Positions 17,043 to 27,130 of a DNA stretch of 64,000 nucleotides are shown piece after piece. This stretch comes from Phycisphaerales bacterium. GTDB lineage: Bacteria > Planctomycetota > Phycisphaerae > Tepidisphaerales > Tepidisphaeraceae. Position numbers and translations under genes: made by a program. The notes beneath the pieces were generated by a model that was given only the letters and a program-made list of their open reading frames with translations, searched no databases and was not told the DNA's origin. Within the stretch, counting starts at the first letter, position 1; each line of letters opens with the position of its first letter. Where the stretch lies: positions 1 through 64,000 of the forward strand of contig JADYZN010000034.1 of NCBI GenBank assembly GCA_020853095.1, read 5' to 3'.

Positions 17043-17327
17043 TCTTCCCTCGAAAAATAATCACTTACAAACCCATGCAAACCCTGAATCACAACCCAAT
17101 GGGCTTTTGCGTAAACCTTGGCAATACTGATTGTCATCATACCCCAAGCAATCGGAATGAAGACGCCGAAAACATTGCCATTGAGAAGTACCGGCGGCAA
17201 ATCGGCAAGATTCTCGGTAAATTTTTACGATTACGCCATTTATGTCGAGACAAGATGTGAACGATGAACATCCCCCGGACCGGGATGAAGGGCTGATTCA
17301 ATCATTATTGGACGATTGCCCAAAATG
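17043..17327. other. Intergenic stretch without recognisable gene
   Basis: AT-richer than its surroundings. I see no reading frame with family features and no convincing RNA. It separates the PEP-CTERM gene's start from the 3' end of the vapC relic. Confidence 0.4.
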
Positions 17328-17698
17328 TCATGCGAGGCGAAGGCCCACGGATTGGAAAAAAGAAAAGTCCTGTGTGTTTGCCGTCGCCAAAACGGCATCC
17401 AAGCGAAGGCAAAGAGCAGCAATCAAACAATCGGCAAGGCTGCCGCGACGACGGCCGGTCTTATTAAAAAGACCAACACCAGCCTCCGCATCCTGTTTCA
17501 ATAATGGATAAAAGTCGGAAAACAGTTCATCGGCAATTGCCTGATCTTGTTCATTCAGGGCCCGCAGCAAAATTCAGCCCATGCAATCGCACTGATGCCG
17601 ATCTTCTCACCTCGATTGATCCATTCATGCAGACAAAGATTCTGCGGTGTATTCGCCTTCAGGGCATAAATAACATAATTGGTATCCAGAAGGATCAT
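17328..17698 (-). pseudogene. vapC: VapC-type PIN-domain toxin, frameshifted
   Basis: Reading from an ATG at 17698 gives MILLDTNYVIYALKANT and then GISAIAWAEFCCGP before a TGA at 17557-17555. The rest of the PIN domain continues one frame back (ALNEQDQAIADELF ... ADCLIAALCLRLDAVLATANTQDF) to 17328. Joined by a -1 shift, the two parts make a full VapC of about 123 residues. The acidic active-site residues (Asp in LDTN, Glu in AEF, Asp in ADCL, Asp in TQDF) are all preserved. Its ATG overlaps the antitoxin's TGA (ATGA), the usual VapBC arrangement. It is probably a recently inactivated gene; a sequencing error or programmed slippage at GGGCCC is less likely. Confidence 0.75.
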
Positions 17699-17943
17699 TC
17701 CTGTGGACCGAGATGTTCACGGTTATTTCGGGCGGTGTTAATCCATTGATCTATCTGTTGATCGGTCAGGTTTAGATTATTTTGGAGTTGTTTCAAGGCG
17801 GCGAGCTTGCCGGCAATGGAAGGTTGTTATCCTTCAAGCAATACAATGACTTCAGCCCGTTCACCTTCCTTCAATTCCGGTGAACGCACTTCAACCAAAC
17901 CGTCCGATTGAATTGTAACGCTTTGACGAATGGCTGACACCAT
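17695..17943 (-). pseudogene. vapB: VapB-type antitoxin, interrupted by in-frame stop
   Basis: The ATG at 17943 starts MVSAIRQSVTIQSDGLVEV, an AbrB-like N-terminus (swapped-hairpin type). It reads EGERAEVIVLLEG and meets a TAA at 17829-17827. The same frame then resumes with QPSIAGKLAALKQLQ and IDQWINTARNNREHLG, ending at 17695, as expected for the toxin-binding tail. The full product would be about 82 residues. The downstream toxin relic overlaps by four bases. Confidence 0.65.
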
Positions 17944-17963
17944 GTCCACATTATACCATGCAT

Positions 17964-18152
17964 AGAGCCTATCCGAATAAATAATGACCCCGCGACGGAC
18001 GATTTTGGTCTGCCATCAAGGAGCGACGACAAGGCGACTCTAAACGAGTCTCGGAGGAGGAGCGACGCCGAGGGCGGGCTAAAAGCGTCTCGCCCTTCGG
18101 GTGGGCCGAAAAAAAGGCCCATCGCGGGGTCATTTGTCGTTCGGATAGGCTC

Positions 18153-18153
<1 letters not shown>
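17964..18153. mobile_element. 190-bp MITE-like element with 32-bp terminal inverted repeats
   Basis: The left end AGAGCCTATCCGAA (from 17964) and the right end (inverted, from 18153) match at 28 of 32 positions: 14 identical bases, a 5-base variable patch, then AATGACCCCGCGA. No transposase is encoded. The interior has further short palindromes. The right tip overlaps the TAA stop of atpD, and the left tip abuts the vapB relic. The size and inverted ends fit a non-autonomous insertion element. A clear target duplication is not visible. Confidence 0.7.
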
Positions 18154-19604
<1,451 letters not shown>

Positions 19605-19632
19605 TTATCCAAAGACGAAAGATTGTACCATT

Positions 19633-19660
19633 TTGTCACAATCTCACAATAGTCTATAGT
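19633..19660 (+). promoter_or_regulatory. Promoter upstream of the AsnC-like two-domain gene
   Basis: TTGTCA (19633-19638), a 16-base spacer and TATAGT (19655-19660) form a good sigma-70-type promoter. Transcription would begin near 19667, next to candidate starts GTG 19669 and ATG 19678, so the message has at most a very short leader. Confidence 0.55.
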
Positions 19661-19677
19661 GGTTTGCGGTGAATACA

Positions 19678-20841
19678 ATGACAAGCATGGCCAGCGCCAA
19701 CCTACCGATCACCCTGACCGATCCAATCAATGCTGCCATTCTGGCAGTATCAGAAGACCGCATTCAGGGATTCAACCCGGACCCGATTCGGCAGATCGCC
19801 CTTCAGAGCGGGATCGACCTGCCAACAGTTCATCAACGCATCGCGGCGATGTTGCGCGGCGGGACGATCCGTCGTGTGCGACAAACCCTTATGGCGACAA
19901 ATCTTGCGCGCGGTGCACTGGTGGCGTGGGTGGTGCCGGAGGAGAAACTATCGGCCGCCTTTGAGTGGATGAACGAGAAAGACCCCTTTTCGGGGCACAT
20001 CGTCATCCGGTCCACCGATCAGGCGATCACCGGGTCGCATTATCGACTCTGGACGACGTTGAAAGTCCCGCAGGGATATTCACTGGAAAAACATTGCCAG
20101 TTGCTGTGCAAGCTGACCGGGGCGACGAAATTCAAATTGTTGCCGGCCAACAAGCTGTTCGCCCTGGGCGTGGGGCACATCCGACGAAAAGGGATGGAGC
20201 CTGGGTCGCATTCGCCCGAACTGGCAGAGGTCGTGGGAACGCAGATCGTCGAGCTGTCCGACATGGATTGGCGGGTGCTGACGGCGTTGAAACGTGAATT
20301 TTCGCCTGAAGAAATCGAGGCGGCGGCCACTCGGCCGGATGCGACGTTCTGGGATGGCCGGGCGGCCGAGGCCGGTGTTGATCCGGAGGCGTTTTGCACG
20401 GTGGCCCGCTCGTTAAATGAACGGGGCGTCATCGGCCGGTTTTCCACGTTCCTGGAACACGTCAAGCCGCTGGCCACCGGCGAACGGGTAACCAAGTTCA
20501 ACGCGCTGTTCCACTGGGCTGTGCCGCGGGGGTCTGAACTGGAAGCCGGCCGACAGGTTGGCCGATTTCACATCATGACCCATGCCTATTGGCGCGAGGC
20601 CGGCGAAGAATTCGGCAACGTCAACATCATGGGGGTCGCCCACGGGACCGACAAACAGCTACTCCTGGCACATAAGGCCGCCATTGACAAGCACTTGGAA
20701 TCGGTCGGCATTCCGGTTCATTACACCAATATTTTCTGGGGCGGGCGCAGCGAGATCAAACCAAGCGAAATCTCCCCCTTCGCATACGAGGATTTTTGCC
20801 GCGAACATGGCATCGATCCGCAGTCGATGCGACAACCGTAA
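19678..20841 (+). CDS. Two-domain Lrp/AsnC-like protein, siroheme decarboxylase (AhbA/AhbB) related
   Basis: About 387 residues with two winged-helix plus AsnC-ligand-like halves. Half one (about 10-180) reads IRQIALQSGIDLPTVHQRIAAML, then GGTIRRVRQTLMATNLARGALVAW. Half two (about 190-380) reads LSDMDWRVLTALKREF and SLNERGVIGRFSTFLEHV, then FNALFHWAVP. The RRVRQTL and GRFSTFLEH elements resemble the segment of AhbA/AhbB and NirD/G/H/L that removes siroheme acetate groups; those are usually separate polypeptides of about 150 residues. A plain DNA-binding regulator is the alternative. The ATG at 19678 is preferred; GTG 19669 is possible. Confidence 0.6.
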   Translation: MTSMASANLPITLTDPINAAILAVSEDRIQGFNPDPIRQIALQSGIDLPTVHQRIAAMLRGGTIRRVRQTLMATNLARGALVAWVVPEEKLSAAFEWMNEKDPFSGHIVIRSTDQAITGSHYRLWTTLKVPQGYSLEKHCQLLCKLTGATKFKLLPANKLFALGVGHIRRKGMEPGSHSPELAEVVGTQIVELSDMDWRVLTALKREFSPEEIEAAATRPDATFWDGRAAEAGVDPEAFCTVARSLNERGVIGRFSTFLEHVKPLATGERVTKFNALFHWAVPRGSELEAGRQVGRFHIMTHAYWREAGEEFGNVNIMGVAHGTDKQLLLAHKAAIDKHLESVGIPVHYTNIFWGGRSEIKPSEISPFAYEDFCREHGIDPQSMRQP

Positions 20842-20852
20842 CGATGGGTGGA

Positions 20853-21344
20853 TCAGTATCGAAATCCGTTGCCGCGCAGATGGGTGAATGATGCGCCTTC
20901 GTGAAGAATCGCCCCGTCGATCACCTCCCCCACCATCAACAGATGATCGGCCTGAAGGCCGCACACCTGTTTTAGCTGGCATTCCATGTAGGCCAGGGCA
21001 TCGGTCAGAATCGGTGCGCCATTGCTGGAAGGGCGATGATTGACACCCGCCAGCGCCTCCGGCCCCGGCGAAACACCCCGGACAAAACGTTTCATCAGGG
21101 CCGATTGATGTTCGCCGATCACCGACAGGACAAAATGGCGTTCCCGATGGATGATCGGCACCAGCGGACGGTCGGCCGCGATGGCCACGGTCAACAGCGG
21201 CGGTTGAAAACTCGCCTGCTGAACCCAACTGGCCAGCATCGCGCCGGACTGATCACCCGTGCCGGCGGTTAAAATGAACAGCCCGCTGGGGATTCGACCC
21301 AATGCCTTGCCAATGGTGTTTTTTCGCGTGTCGGCCGGTTGCAT
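20853..21344 (-). CDS. Flavin reductase-like domain protein
   Basis: A 163-residue FMN-binding split-barrel protein. It starts IGKALGRIPSGLFILTAGTGDQSGAMLASWVQQASFQPPLL (the family's SG...T...G...SWV pattern) and contains RHFVLSVIGEHQ, as in NAD(P)H:flavin reductases or diflavin flavoproteins. It probably reduces flavin for another enzyme or acts as an FMN electron carrier. It converges with the AsnC-like gene (11 bases apart); pairing of a flavin protein with a heme-pathway enzyme would be sensible but is only suggestive. Confidence 0.8.
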   Translation of the reverse strand: MQPADTRKNTIGKALGRIPSGLFILTAGTGDQSGAMLASWVQQASFQPPLLTVAIAADRPLVPIIHRERHFVLSVIGEHQSALMKRFVRGVSPGPEALAGVNHRPSSNGAPILTDALAYMECQLKQVCGLQADHLLMVGEVIDGAILHEGASFTHLRGNGFRY

Positions 21345-21362
21345 GGAGAACCGTTGTAGCCG

Positions 21363-21746
21363 ATGAGACGGGGGCGTGCTACGGTGATGCGGATGGATGA
21401 GCAGTCGGCTGAACTGGATGGGGTGCGGATTCGTCAGCTAGCGGCCGGCCGGCGGGCGGCGATCCGGTTGCGCACCTATCTGCTGGTGGGGATGATCGGC
21501 TGCCTGGTGTCGGCGGCACAATCCATCATTTTGGCGATTTTGGCCGTCCGGATCGGCGATTGGCTCAAAACGGCTTTGTGGATTGCACTGGCGATCCCGC
21601 TGTTGTGTGCGGCCTGCTGGCTTCTGAGAAAGCAGCGGCATCTGGCTCAACAGCTTCATCCGCCGGCATCATCAACACCCCTGCCGCCGCCGGATTTTGG
21701 GCCGTTGAGCGATGGCAGCCAGCACTGGAAAAACCTGGAGCGGTAG
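21363..21746 (+). CDS. Small two-helix membrane protein, unknown function
   Basis: A 127-residue protein, or about 117 from the ATG at 21387. Two hydrophobic helices (about 42-64 and 69-90: YLLVGMIGCLVSAAQSIILA and TALWIALAIPLLCAACWLL) are followed by a Pro-rich soluble tail ending in a Gln/Trp/Lys-rich stretch. I do not recognise a family. It diverges from the flavin reductase gene with an 18-base gap. Confidence 0.45.
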   Translation: MRRGRATVMRMDEQSAELDGVRIRQLAAGRRAAIRLRTYLLVGMIGCLVSAAQSIILAILAVRIGDWLKTALWIALAIPLLCAACWLLRKQRHLAQQLHPPASSTPLPPPDFGPLSDGSQHWKNLER

Positions 21747-21816
21747 CAGCGCGAATCGTGCCCATCATCCGGCGATAAAAAATCCACGACAAATCGATCC
21801 TGGTCCGGTCAGGCGA

Positions 21817-22332
21817 TTACCTGGCCGAATGATCGGGGATTTCGCCGCGGATGTGTTTTTCGGCCAGCTCGACGTAATGGCTGGCCAGCCAGGACATGTA
21901 TTTCAAATCCGCCTCGCTGACCGGCCGGACGATTTTTCCCGGCACGCCCATCACCAGGCTGCGATCGGGGATTTCCATGTCCGGCGGGACGACCGCGCCG
22001 GCGGCGATGAGGCATTGACGGCCGACTTTGGTGCGGCTGAGCAACGTGGCGCCCATGCCGACCAGCGAGCCGGCCCCCACGAACACGCCGTGGACGATCG
22101 CGCCGTGGCCGATGACCACATCCTCCTCGATCACGTTGGGAAAATCGGTGTCGCAATGGACGACCGCGCCATCCTGCACGTTGGTGCGGGCGCCGATGGT
22201 GATGGGGGCGACGTCGCCGCGCACCACCGCGTTGAACCAGAAGCTGGCCTTGGGGGCGATTTTCAGGTCGCCGGTGAGGGTGGCGTTGCGCGCGATAAAA
22301 TATCCGCCGGGGGATTGGATCATCAGTGACAT
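21817..22332 (-). CDS. Gamma-class carbonic anhydrase family protein (YrdA/PaaY-like)
   Basis: A 171-residue left-handed beta-helix of hexapeptide repeats (ITIGARTNVQDGAVVHC; VVIGHGAIVHGVFVGAGSLVG). Zinc ligands match gamma carbonic anhydrase-like proteins: His in VVHCDTD, and the two His in GHGAIVHG. It lacks the long acidic loop of archaeal Cam, so it belongs to the YrdA/CaiE/PaaY branch whose anhydrase activity is variable. The C-terminal helix is complete. It stands alone. Confidence 0.88.
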   Translation of the reverse strand: MSLMIQSPGGYFIARNATLTGDLKIAPKASFWFNAVVRGDVAPITIGARTNVQDGAVVHCDTDFPNVIEEDVVIGHGAIVHGVFVGAGSLVGMGATLLSRTKVGRQCLIAAGAVVPPDMEIPDRSLVMGVPGKIVRPVSEADLKYMSWLASHYVELAEKHIRGEIPDHSAR

Positions 22333-22372
22333 GGTGAGGTTATAACGCGCCGGGGCCGATGGTACACGCCGT

Positions 22373-22391
22373 TAAGAGCCTATCCGGATAG
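22373..22391. repeat. Short palindrome sharing the MITE tip sequence
   Basis: AAGAGCCTATCCGGATAG contains the 12-base tip AGAGCCTATCCG of the element at 17964-18153. It also contains a perfect 12-bp palindrome, CTATCCGGATAG (22380-22391). It lies four bases beyond the stop of the permease gene, so it could be a solo end of the same element family or act as a weak terminator. Confidence 0.35.
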
Positions 22392-22394
22392 ACA

Positions 22395-23225
22395 CTAACC
22401 CTTGACCGCGCCCAGTTGGATGCCGGAGACGAAAAATCGCTGGCCCAGCACGAAGACCGCCAGCATGGGGATCAGCATGATGACCGAGCCGGCCATCAAC
22501 AGCGTCCATTGGACGCCGTGCAATTCCTGAAACTGACTGAGGGCCACCGGCGCGGTGACCATGTTCTGGCTCTGGCAGACGATCAACGGCCACATGAAAC
22601 TTCGCCAGCTCCCCATGAAGACCAGGATGCCCAGCGCCGCGATGGCGGGCTTGGCCAGCGGCAACACGACGTTCCAGTAGATCCCCCAGCTCGTGCAGCC
22701 GTCGATGACGGCCGCTTCCTCCAGTTCGCGGGGGATGGAGAGGAAAAACTGCCGAAGCATGAACGTGCCATAGGCGCTGAAGGCGGCCGGCAGGATCAGC
22801 GCCCAGTAGGTGTCGATCCACCCCATCGCGCGCAGCAGGATGAAGACCGGGATCATCGTCACCACGTCCGGAACCATCATGGTGGACAGATACCCCATGA
22901 AAATCGCGTTTCGTCCCCTGAACCGCAGCCGGGCGAACGCATACGCCGCCAGCGAGCTGGTGAACAGCTGCGCCACGGTGACGCAGACGGTCACCAGGGC
23001 GCTGTTGTAAACCGCGCGGGCGAAATTCGTGCCCGACCAGATGCGCTGATAGTTGCGCCATTCCAACGCCCCGTGCAGCAGCGAGCGCAGGTCCATCACG
23101 TCCGCGCCGGGTTTTTGGAAACTGGTGGAGAGCATCCAGACCAGCGGAAAGACCATCGACACGCCGATGACGATCAGCAGCGGATAGGTCATCGCCCGGG
23201 CGAAAAGGTTTTGTTTGCGTTCCAT
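22395..23225 (-). CDS. Carbohydrate ABC transporter permease (MalG/UgpE type)
   Basis: A 276-residue inner-membrane permease with six predicted helices. MVFPLVWMLSTSFQKPGADV is near the N-terminus. The EAA loop ELEEAAVIDGCTSWGIYWNVVLPLAKP docks the ATPase. The last of three genes in a leftward transport operon (binding protein, MalF-type, MalG-type), starting 10 bases after the upstream permease. No ATPase gene follows. Confidence 0.92.
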   Translation of the reverse strand: MERKQNLFARAMTYPLLIVIGVSMVFPLVWMLSTSFQKPGADVMDLRSLLHGALEWRNYQRIWSGTNFARAVYNSALVTVCVTVAQLFTSSLAAYAFARLRFRGRNAIFMGYLSTMMVPDVVTMIPVFILLRAMGWIDTYWALILPAAFSAYGTFMLRQFFLSIPRELEEAAVIDGCTSWGIYWNVVLPLAKPAIAALGILVFMGSWRSFMWPLIVCQSQNMVTAPVALSQFQELHGVQWTLLMAGSVIMLIPMLAVFVLGQRFFVSGIQLGAVKG

Positions 23226-23235
23226 CGGTTGATTC

Positions 23236-24138
23236 TCACTCGGTGGCGCCGCGCCCGAAGCGCCAGCTCAGGATCGTCACGAACAACACCAGCGCGAACA
23301 ACACCAGCGACAACGCCGCCGCGTAACCCATGTTGAAATACTCGAAGGCGTGGTTGTAGATGTAATAGCTGATCGTGGTGGTGGCCCCGTCCGGGCCGCC
23401 GTTGGTCAGGATGTAGGCCATGTCAAAGCCCCCCTGAAAACCACCGATGACGGCGGTGATGAAGATGAAAAACGTCGTGGGGGCCAGCATCGGGATGGTG
23501 ATGTGGCGAAATTGATGCAGCACGTTGGCCCCGTCCATCTCGGCCGCCTCGTACAGTTCCGGCGGGATCCCCTGCAAACCGGCCAGGTACAGGATCATGC
23601 CCGTCCCCCCCATGCCGCCCCAGATCATGATGATCATCAAGGCGGGCTTGGACCAGTTGTAACTGTTCAGCCAGTCCGGACCGGTGATGCCCACCCACGC
23701 CAGCAGGTGATTGATCAATCCGAAATCGTTGTTGTAAAGAAATTTCCAGAGCAGCAGCAACCCCACCCCCGCGCAGATGCTCGGCAGGTAAAAAACCGCG
23801 CGGAAGAACATCCGGCCTGGAATTTTCTGGTTCAACAGCACCGCCAGCACCAGCGAGCAGAACATGGTGATCGGAATCGCCAGCATCAGGTAGAGCGTGT
23901 TGTAGAGATATTTCCAGAAGCTGGCGTCGTTGAACACCAACGCCCCCTCGGCGTCGTGCCGCCAACCGAGCAGGTCGCTGAAATTTTGCAGCCCCACGAA
24001 TTTGGGCGGGTGGAACAAATCCCACCGGAAAAAACTCAACGCCATCGCCGCCGCCACCGGAATCAACACGAATATCGCGAACCCCGTCAGGTTGGGCAGC
24101 AGATACAGCAGCGGCGTGAGTCGATGATGGTGTCGCAT
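23236..24138 (-). CDS. Carbohydrate ABC transporter permease (MalF/UgpA type)
   Basis: A 300-residue permease. It begins LTPLLYLLPNLTGFAIFVLIP, typical of the UgpA/MsmF group, with AVFYLPSICAGVGLLLLWKFLY in the middle and the EAA loop ELYEAAEMDGANVLHQFRHIT. Six transmembrane helices are expected. It starts 7 bases after the binding-protein gene's stop and pairs with the next permease. Confidence 0.92.
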   Translation of the reverse strand: MRHHHRLTPLLYLLPNLTGFAIFVLIPVAAAMALSFFRWDLFHPPKFVGLQNFSDLLGWRHDAEGALVFNDASFWKYLYNTLYLMLAIPITMFCSLVLAVLLNQKIPGRMFFRAVFYLPSICAGVGLLLLWKFLYNNDFGLINHLLAWVGITGPDWLNSYNWSKPALMIIMIWGGMGGTGMILYLAGLQGIPPELYEAAEMDGANVLHQFRHITIPMLAPTTFFIFITAVIGGFQGGFDMAYILTNGGPDGATTTISYYIYNHAFEYFNMGYAAALSLVLFALVLFVTILSWRFGRGATE

Positions 24139-24145
24139 GAAACGT

Positions 24146-25435
24146 TCACTCCTGGCGCTGCCGGTGTCGTTCGATCAGCCAGTTGATCTGCCGCTGGGCG
24201 CGTTCCATCGCCTGCGCGGGCGTGGCGGTTCCCATCCAGACGGTGTCGCAGGCATCGACGAACGGCCTGAACAATTCGGTCACGTTGGCGATGCGGGGCT
24301 TGGCGTACAGAAAATCCCGCGCCTTGATCAACACCCGCAGATTCGCCGGCTTGCGGGTGTTTTCCGCCACCATCCGGCGCGCGACGCTGAGATTGGGGGG
24401 CAGCCCCCCCTTTTCGCACATGCGCAACTGGAAATCTCCGCTTAGAAACATCCTGTTCAATTCCCAGGCCTCCTGGGGGTGGTGAGTGCGGGAAGAAATC
24501 AATATGGCGGCGCTGGACGCCCACTGGCCGCGTTGGCGCACTTTCGGGTTCAGCGTGATGTCCCAATCCATGTCCGCGCATTGTTCCCGCAAAAAGGGCA
24601 TATCCCAGGTGTACGCCCTGAGCATCGCCGCCTTGCCCTGTCGAAAGATCGTGTAGACATCCGACCCCGCCCCGTTGATCTGCTGGGGCGACGGCGCAAC
24701 GTGATAGCGGGCGAACAGATCGCGGTTGGTTTGAAGATAATCCAGCATCTGCGGCGTGTCGCAGGTGGCATGGGTTCCATCGTTGGAGATGAACTGCGCG
24801 CCGAACAGGCTGGAGTCCAACTGGCCGTAAAAACCCAGTTGATCCACGCGGCCATCCCCATCGCGGTCCACCGTCAGTTTTTGCGCATCGGTCAGAAATT
24901 CCTCATACTCCCAGTCATCCAGCGGATAGGGCAGCCCGGCCTCGTCAAACGCCTTTTTGTTGTAGATGATGAACTGCACGTCGATCAGAAAGGGCGCCCC
25001 CAGTTGCCGGCCGTTGATGCGATACCATTGCAACGCCTGCGGCAGGAAATCCGAGGTGTCGATGTCCCGCTCCAGACGATCGCCGACGTCCATGAACGCC
25101 CCCCGGCTGGCGAATTCGGCGAACCCCTCCCCCATCCATACCAGGTCCGGCGGCATCCCCGAAGCCATCATAATCAGCAGTTTTTGGTAATAGTTCCCTG
25201 AGATCGACCGAAACTCCACCGCGATGTGGGGATGTTCTGCCTCGAAGCGGGTGATGACCCGCCGATAATGCACCTCATCCGACTGGCTGGCCGGCACCGC
25301 CAGCACCAGCTTGAGCGGCCGGTTCGGATCGGCCGGCGGGTCGGCCCCCGGCCCCACCACGAACCATCCGCCGATCAACGCGGCGACGATCGCCGCCAAC
25401 AGCCAACTCAGGCCTCGCGGATCCTCATCAGCCAT
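24146..25435 (-). CDS. Carbohydrate ABC transporter substrate-binding protein
   Basis: About 429 residues. An N-terminal membrane anchor (LLAAIVAALIGGWFVV), without a lipobox Cys, is followed by a type 1 solute-binding domain. Key stretches are HYRRVITRFEAEHPHIAVEF, MASGMPPDLVWMGEGFAEFA and IIYNKKAFDEAGLPYP. DRDGDGRVDQLGF looks like an EF-hand-type calcium loop, a common feature of these proteins. A GTG at 25459 would add 8 residues; I prefer the ATG at 25435. It heads a three-gene uptake operon for an unknown sugar or oligosaccharide. Confidence 0.9.
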   Translation of the reverse strand: MADEDPRGLSWLLAAIVAALIGGWFVVGPGADPPADPNRPLKLVLAVPASQSDEVHYRRVITRFEAEHPHIAVEFRSISGNYYQKLLIMMASGMPPDLVWMGEGFAEFASRGAFMDVGDRLERDIDTSDFLPQALQWYRINGRQLGAPFLIDVQFIIYNKKAFDEAGLPYPLDDWEYEEFLTDAQKLTVDRDGDGRVDQLGFYGQLDSSLFGAQFISNDGTHATCDTPQMLDYLQTNRDLFARYHVAPSPQQINGAGSDVYTIFRQGKAAMLRAYTWDMPFLREQCADMDWDITLNPKVRQRGQWASSAAILISSRTHHPQEAWELNRMFLSGDFQLRMCEKGGLPPNLSVARRMVAENTRKPANLRVLIKARDFLYAKPRIANVTELFRPFVDACDTVWMGTATPAQAMERAQRQINWLIERHRQRQE

Positions 25436-25592
25436 CGCTCGTGAGCCATTGTTCGTCACCGTGCGGGCCGCAAGTATACAAACATCGGGTAAACTTTCAT
25501 TAATAATTTATCCCCCCATCCCGCGATCCATCAGTTGTTGTAATCCGGATGAATCTGAACCTTTTTTGTACGAACCAGCCATTTTCCATTGA

Positions 25593-25706
25593 TTTTTGGC
25601 GCGAACCGCAAAGGTCGTCTTGAGCGCCGGCCGCGACGATCCCGTCTGGACCTCCAAACTCCCTGATGGCTACATCCAGGTTGACACCATCACCTTGCAG
25701 GGTTAA
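25593..25706 (+). pseudogene. Open fragment ending in DGYIQVDTITLQG, unknown
   Basis: A 37-codon open stretch begins right after an in-frame TGA and ends at a TAA (25704-25706), 12 bases before ino1. Its end reads DDPVWTSKLPDGYIQVDTI, which looks like the C-terminus of a larger protein rather than random sequence. It has no ATG. It could be the leftover tail of a deleted gene. Bases 25436-25592 hold no other recognisable feature apart from the start region of the binding-protein gene. Confidence 0.2.
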
Positions 25707-25718
25707 TTCCGTTGCTTT

Positions 25719-26798
25719 ATGTCCGGCAAAAGAATCCGTGTCGCCCTCGTCGGCGTGGGGAATTGCGCTTCATCGCTCGTTCAAGGGGTGTCGTTTTACC
25801 GTGAAATTCGCGATCCGGGCCGGCCGGTGGCGGGGTTGATGCACGTTGATCTTGGGGGGTATTTCATCGACGACATCGAATTTTCGGCCGCGTTTGATAT
25901 CAGTGCCGCCAAAGTCGGCCAGGACCTGTCCGAAGCGATCTTCGCCCCGCCGAACAACACGCTTCGTTTTGGCGATGTGCCGCAGTTGAACGTTCCGGTG
26001 CGCCGGGGGCCGACGCTGGATGGATTGGGGCAATATCTTCAGCCGGTCATCGCCGAATCCCCGGTTCCGGCGGTTAATGTGGCCGATGTGCTAAAAGAGA
26101 CCGGGACGGATGTGATGGTCTGTTATCTGCCGGTGGGATCGCAAAAGGCGGCCGAATGGTACGCCGAACAGGCGCTGGAAGCCGGTTGCGCGATGGTCAA
26201 CTGCATCCCGGTCTTCATCGCCTCCCGGCCCGAATGGGCCATGCGGTTTGAACAGAAAAAGCTGCCGATCATCGGCGATGACGTCAAATCGCAGGTGGGG
26301 GCGACGATTGTTCACCGCGTGCTGGCCGATTTGTTTCGCCGGCGCGGGGTACGGCTGGAGCGGACCTATCAGCTCAACGTCGGCGGCAACGCGGATTTCA
26401 TGAACATGCTGGAACGTTCGCGGCTGGAATCGAAGAAAATCTCCAAAACCCAGGCCGTCACCAGCCAGTTGGACCATGATCTGTCCGATGCCGATGCCCA
26501 CGTCGGCCCCAGCGATTACGTGCCGTGGCTCAAAGACCGTAAGTTCTGCCACATCCGCATGGAGGGGACCGCATTCGGCGGCGCGCCGCTGACGTGCGAG
26601 GTGAAATTGGAAGTGTGGGATTCACCCAACAGCGCCGGCGTGGTGATCGACGCGGTGCGCTGCGCGAAACTGGCGCTGGACCGGGGCATCGGCGGGGCGC
26701 TGCAAGGCCCCTGCGGCTACTTCATGAAATCACCCCCAAGACAATTCACCGATGCCGAAGCCCATCAACAAACCGAGGATTTCATCCGCGGACGGTAG
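25719..26798 (+). CDS. ino1: Inositol-3-phosphate synthase
   Basis: Converts glucose 6-phosphate to 1L-myo-inositol 1-phosphate, NAD-dependent. The 359-residue, short prokaryotic form has the N-terminal Rossmann segment [19 protein letters not shown]. It also has [45 protein letters not shown] and [16 protein letters not shown], hallmarks of the actinobacterial/archaeal Ino1 type. It may supply inositol lipids or compatible solutes. The gene stands alone; the ATG at 25719 has no strong ribosome site. Confidence 0.93.
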   Translation: MSGKRIRVALVGVGNCASSLVQGVSFYREIRDPGRPVAGLMHVDLGGYFIDDIEFSAAFDISAAKVGQDLSEAIFAPPNNTLRFGDVPQLNVPVRRGPTLDGLGQYLQPVIAESPVPAVNVADVLKETGTDVMVCYLPVGSQKAAEWYAEQALEAGCAMVNCIPVFIASRPEWAMRFEQKKLPIIGDDVKSQVGATIVHRVLADLFRRRGVRLERTYQLNVGGNADFMNMLERSRLESKKISKTQAVTSQLDHDLSDADAHVGPSDYVPWLKDRKFCHIRMEGTAFGGAPLTCEVKLEVWDSPNSAGVVIDAVRCAKLALDRGIGGALQGPCGYFMKSPPRQFTDAEAHQQTEDFIRGR

Positions 26799-26860
26799 AA
26801 GGAATAGTTCCATCCCGTGCATGGAAATCGGGTGATCCTCATTCCCCGGACATGGCATTC

Positions 26861-27130
26861 TCAGGCGACGCGCAGCGGAGCAAGTTCACCAATGGGCAGT
26901 TCCGGTTGCTGAAGTTGCCTCAGAATGCCATTGACCCGGTCCGCGGAAACGGCGCCAGGATTTATGATCTCCAGGCCGATGACTCGCCCATCGGCGGAAC
27001 GATCAATCACCAAACTGTCTTCAACGGGTTCACTGCTTGCCGTCCGATCTCCCTCGCGGCGAGGAAGATAAAGATACGCGGCCAGTGGTTTGCCCCGACG
27101 AAATGTCACTTCCAAGTAGGGAGCGTTCAT
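26861..27130 (-). CDS. DUF2283 domain protein
   Basis: An 89-residue protein. YLEVTFRRGKPLAAYLYLPRR and SLVIDRSADGRVIGLEIINPG match the layout of DUF2283 (a short beta-meander ending in G-x-V-x-G-I/L-E-I). DUF2283 genes commonly sit beside DUF4258 genes, in pairs suspected to be toxin-antitoxin-like. Here the ATG overlaps, as ATGA, the stop of just such a partner, which is truncated. Confidence 0.6.
   Translation of the reverse strand: MNAPYLEVTFRRGKPLAAYLYLPRREGDRTASSEPVEDSLVIDRSADGRVIGLEIINPGAVSADRVNGILRQLQQPELPIGELAPLRVA

Noticed and set aside
17871-18122. 83-codon minus-strand ORF across the MITE-like element
   Set aside because: It spans the inverted-repeat element and the vapB start and has no family features; it is a by-product of the element sequence.
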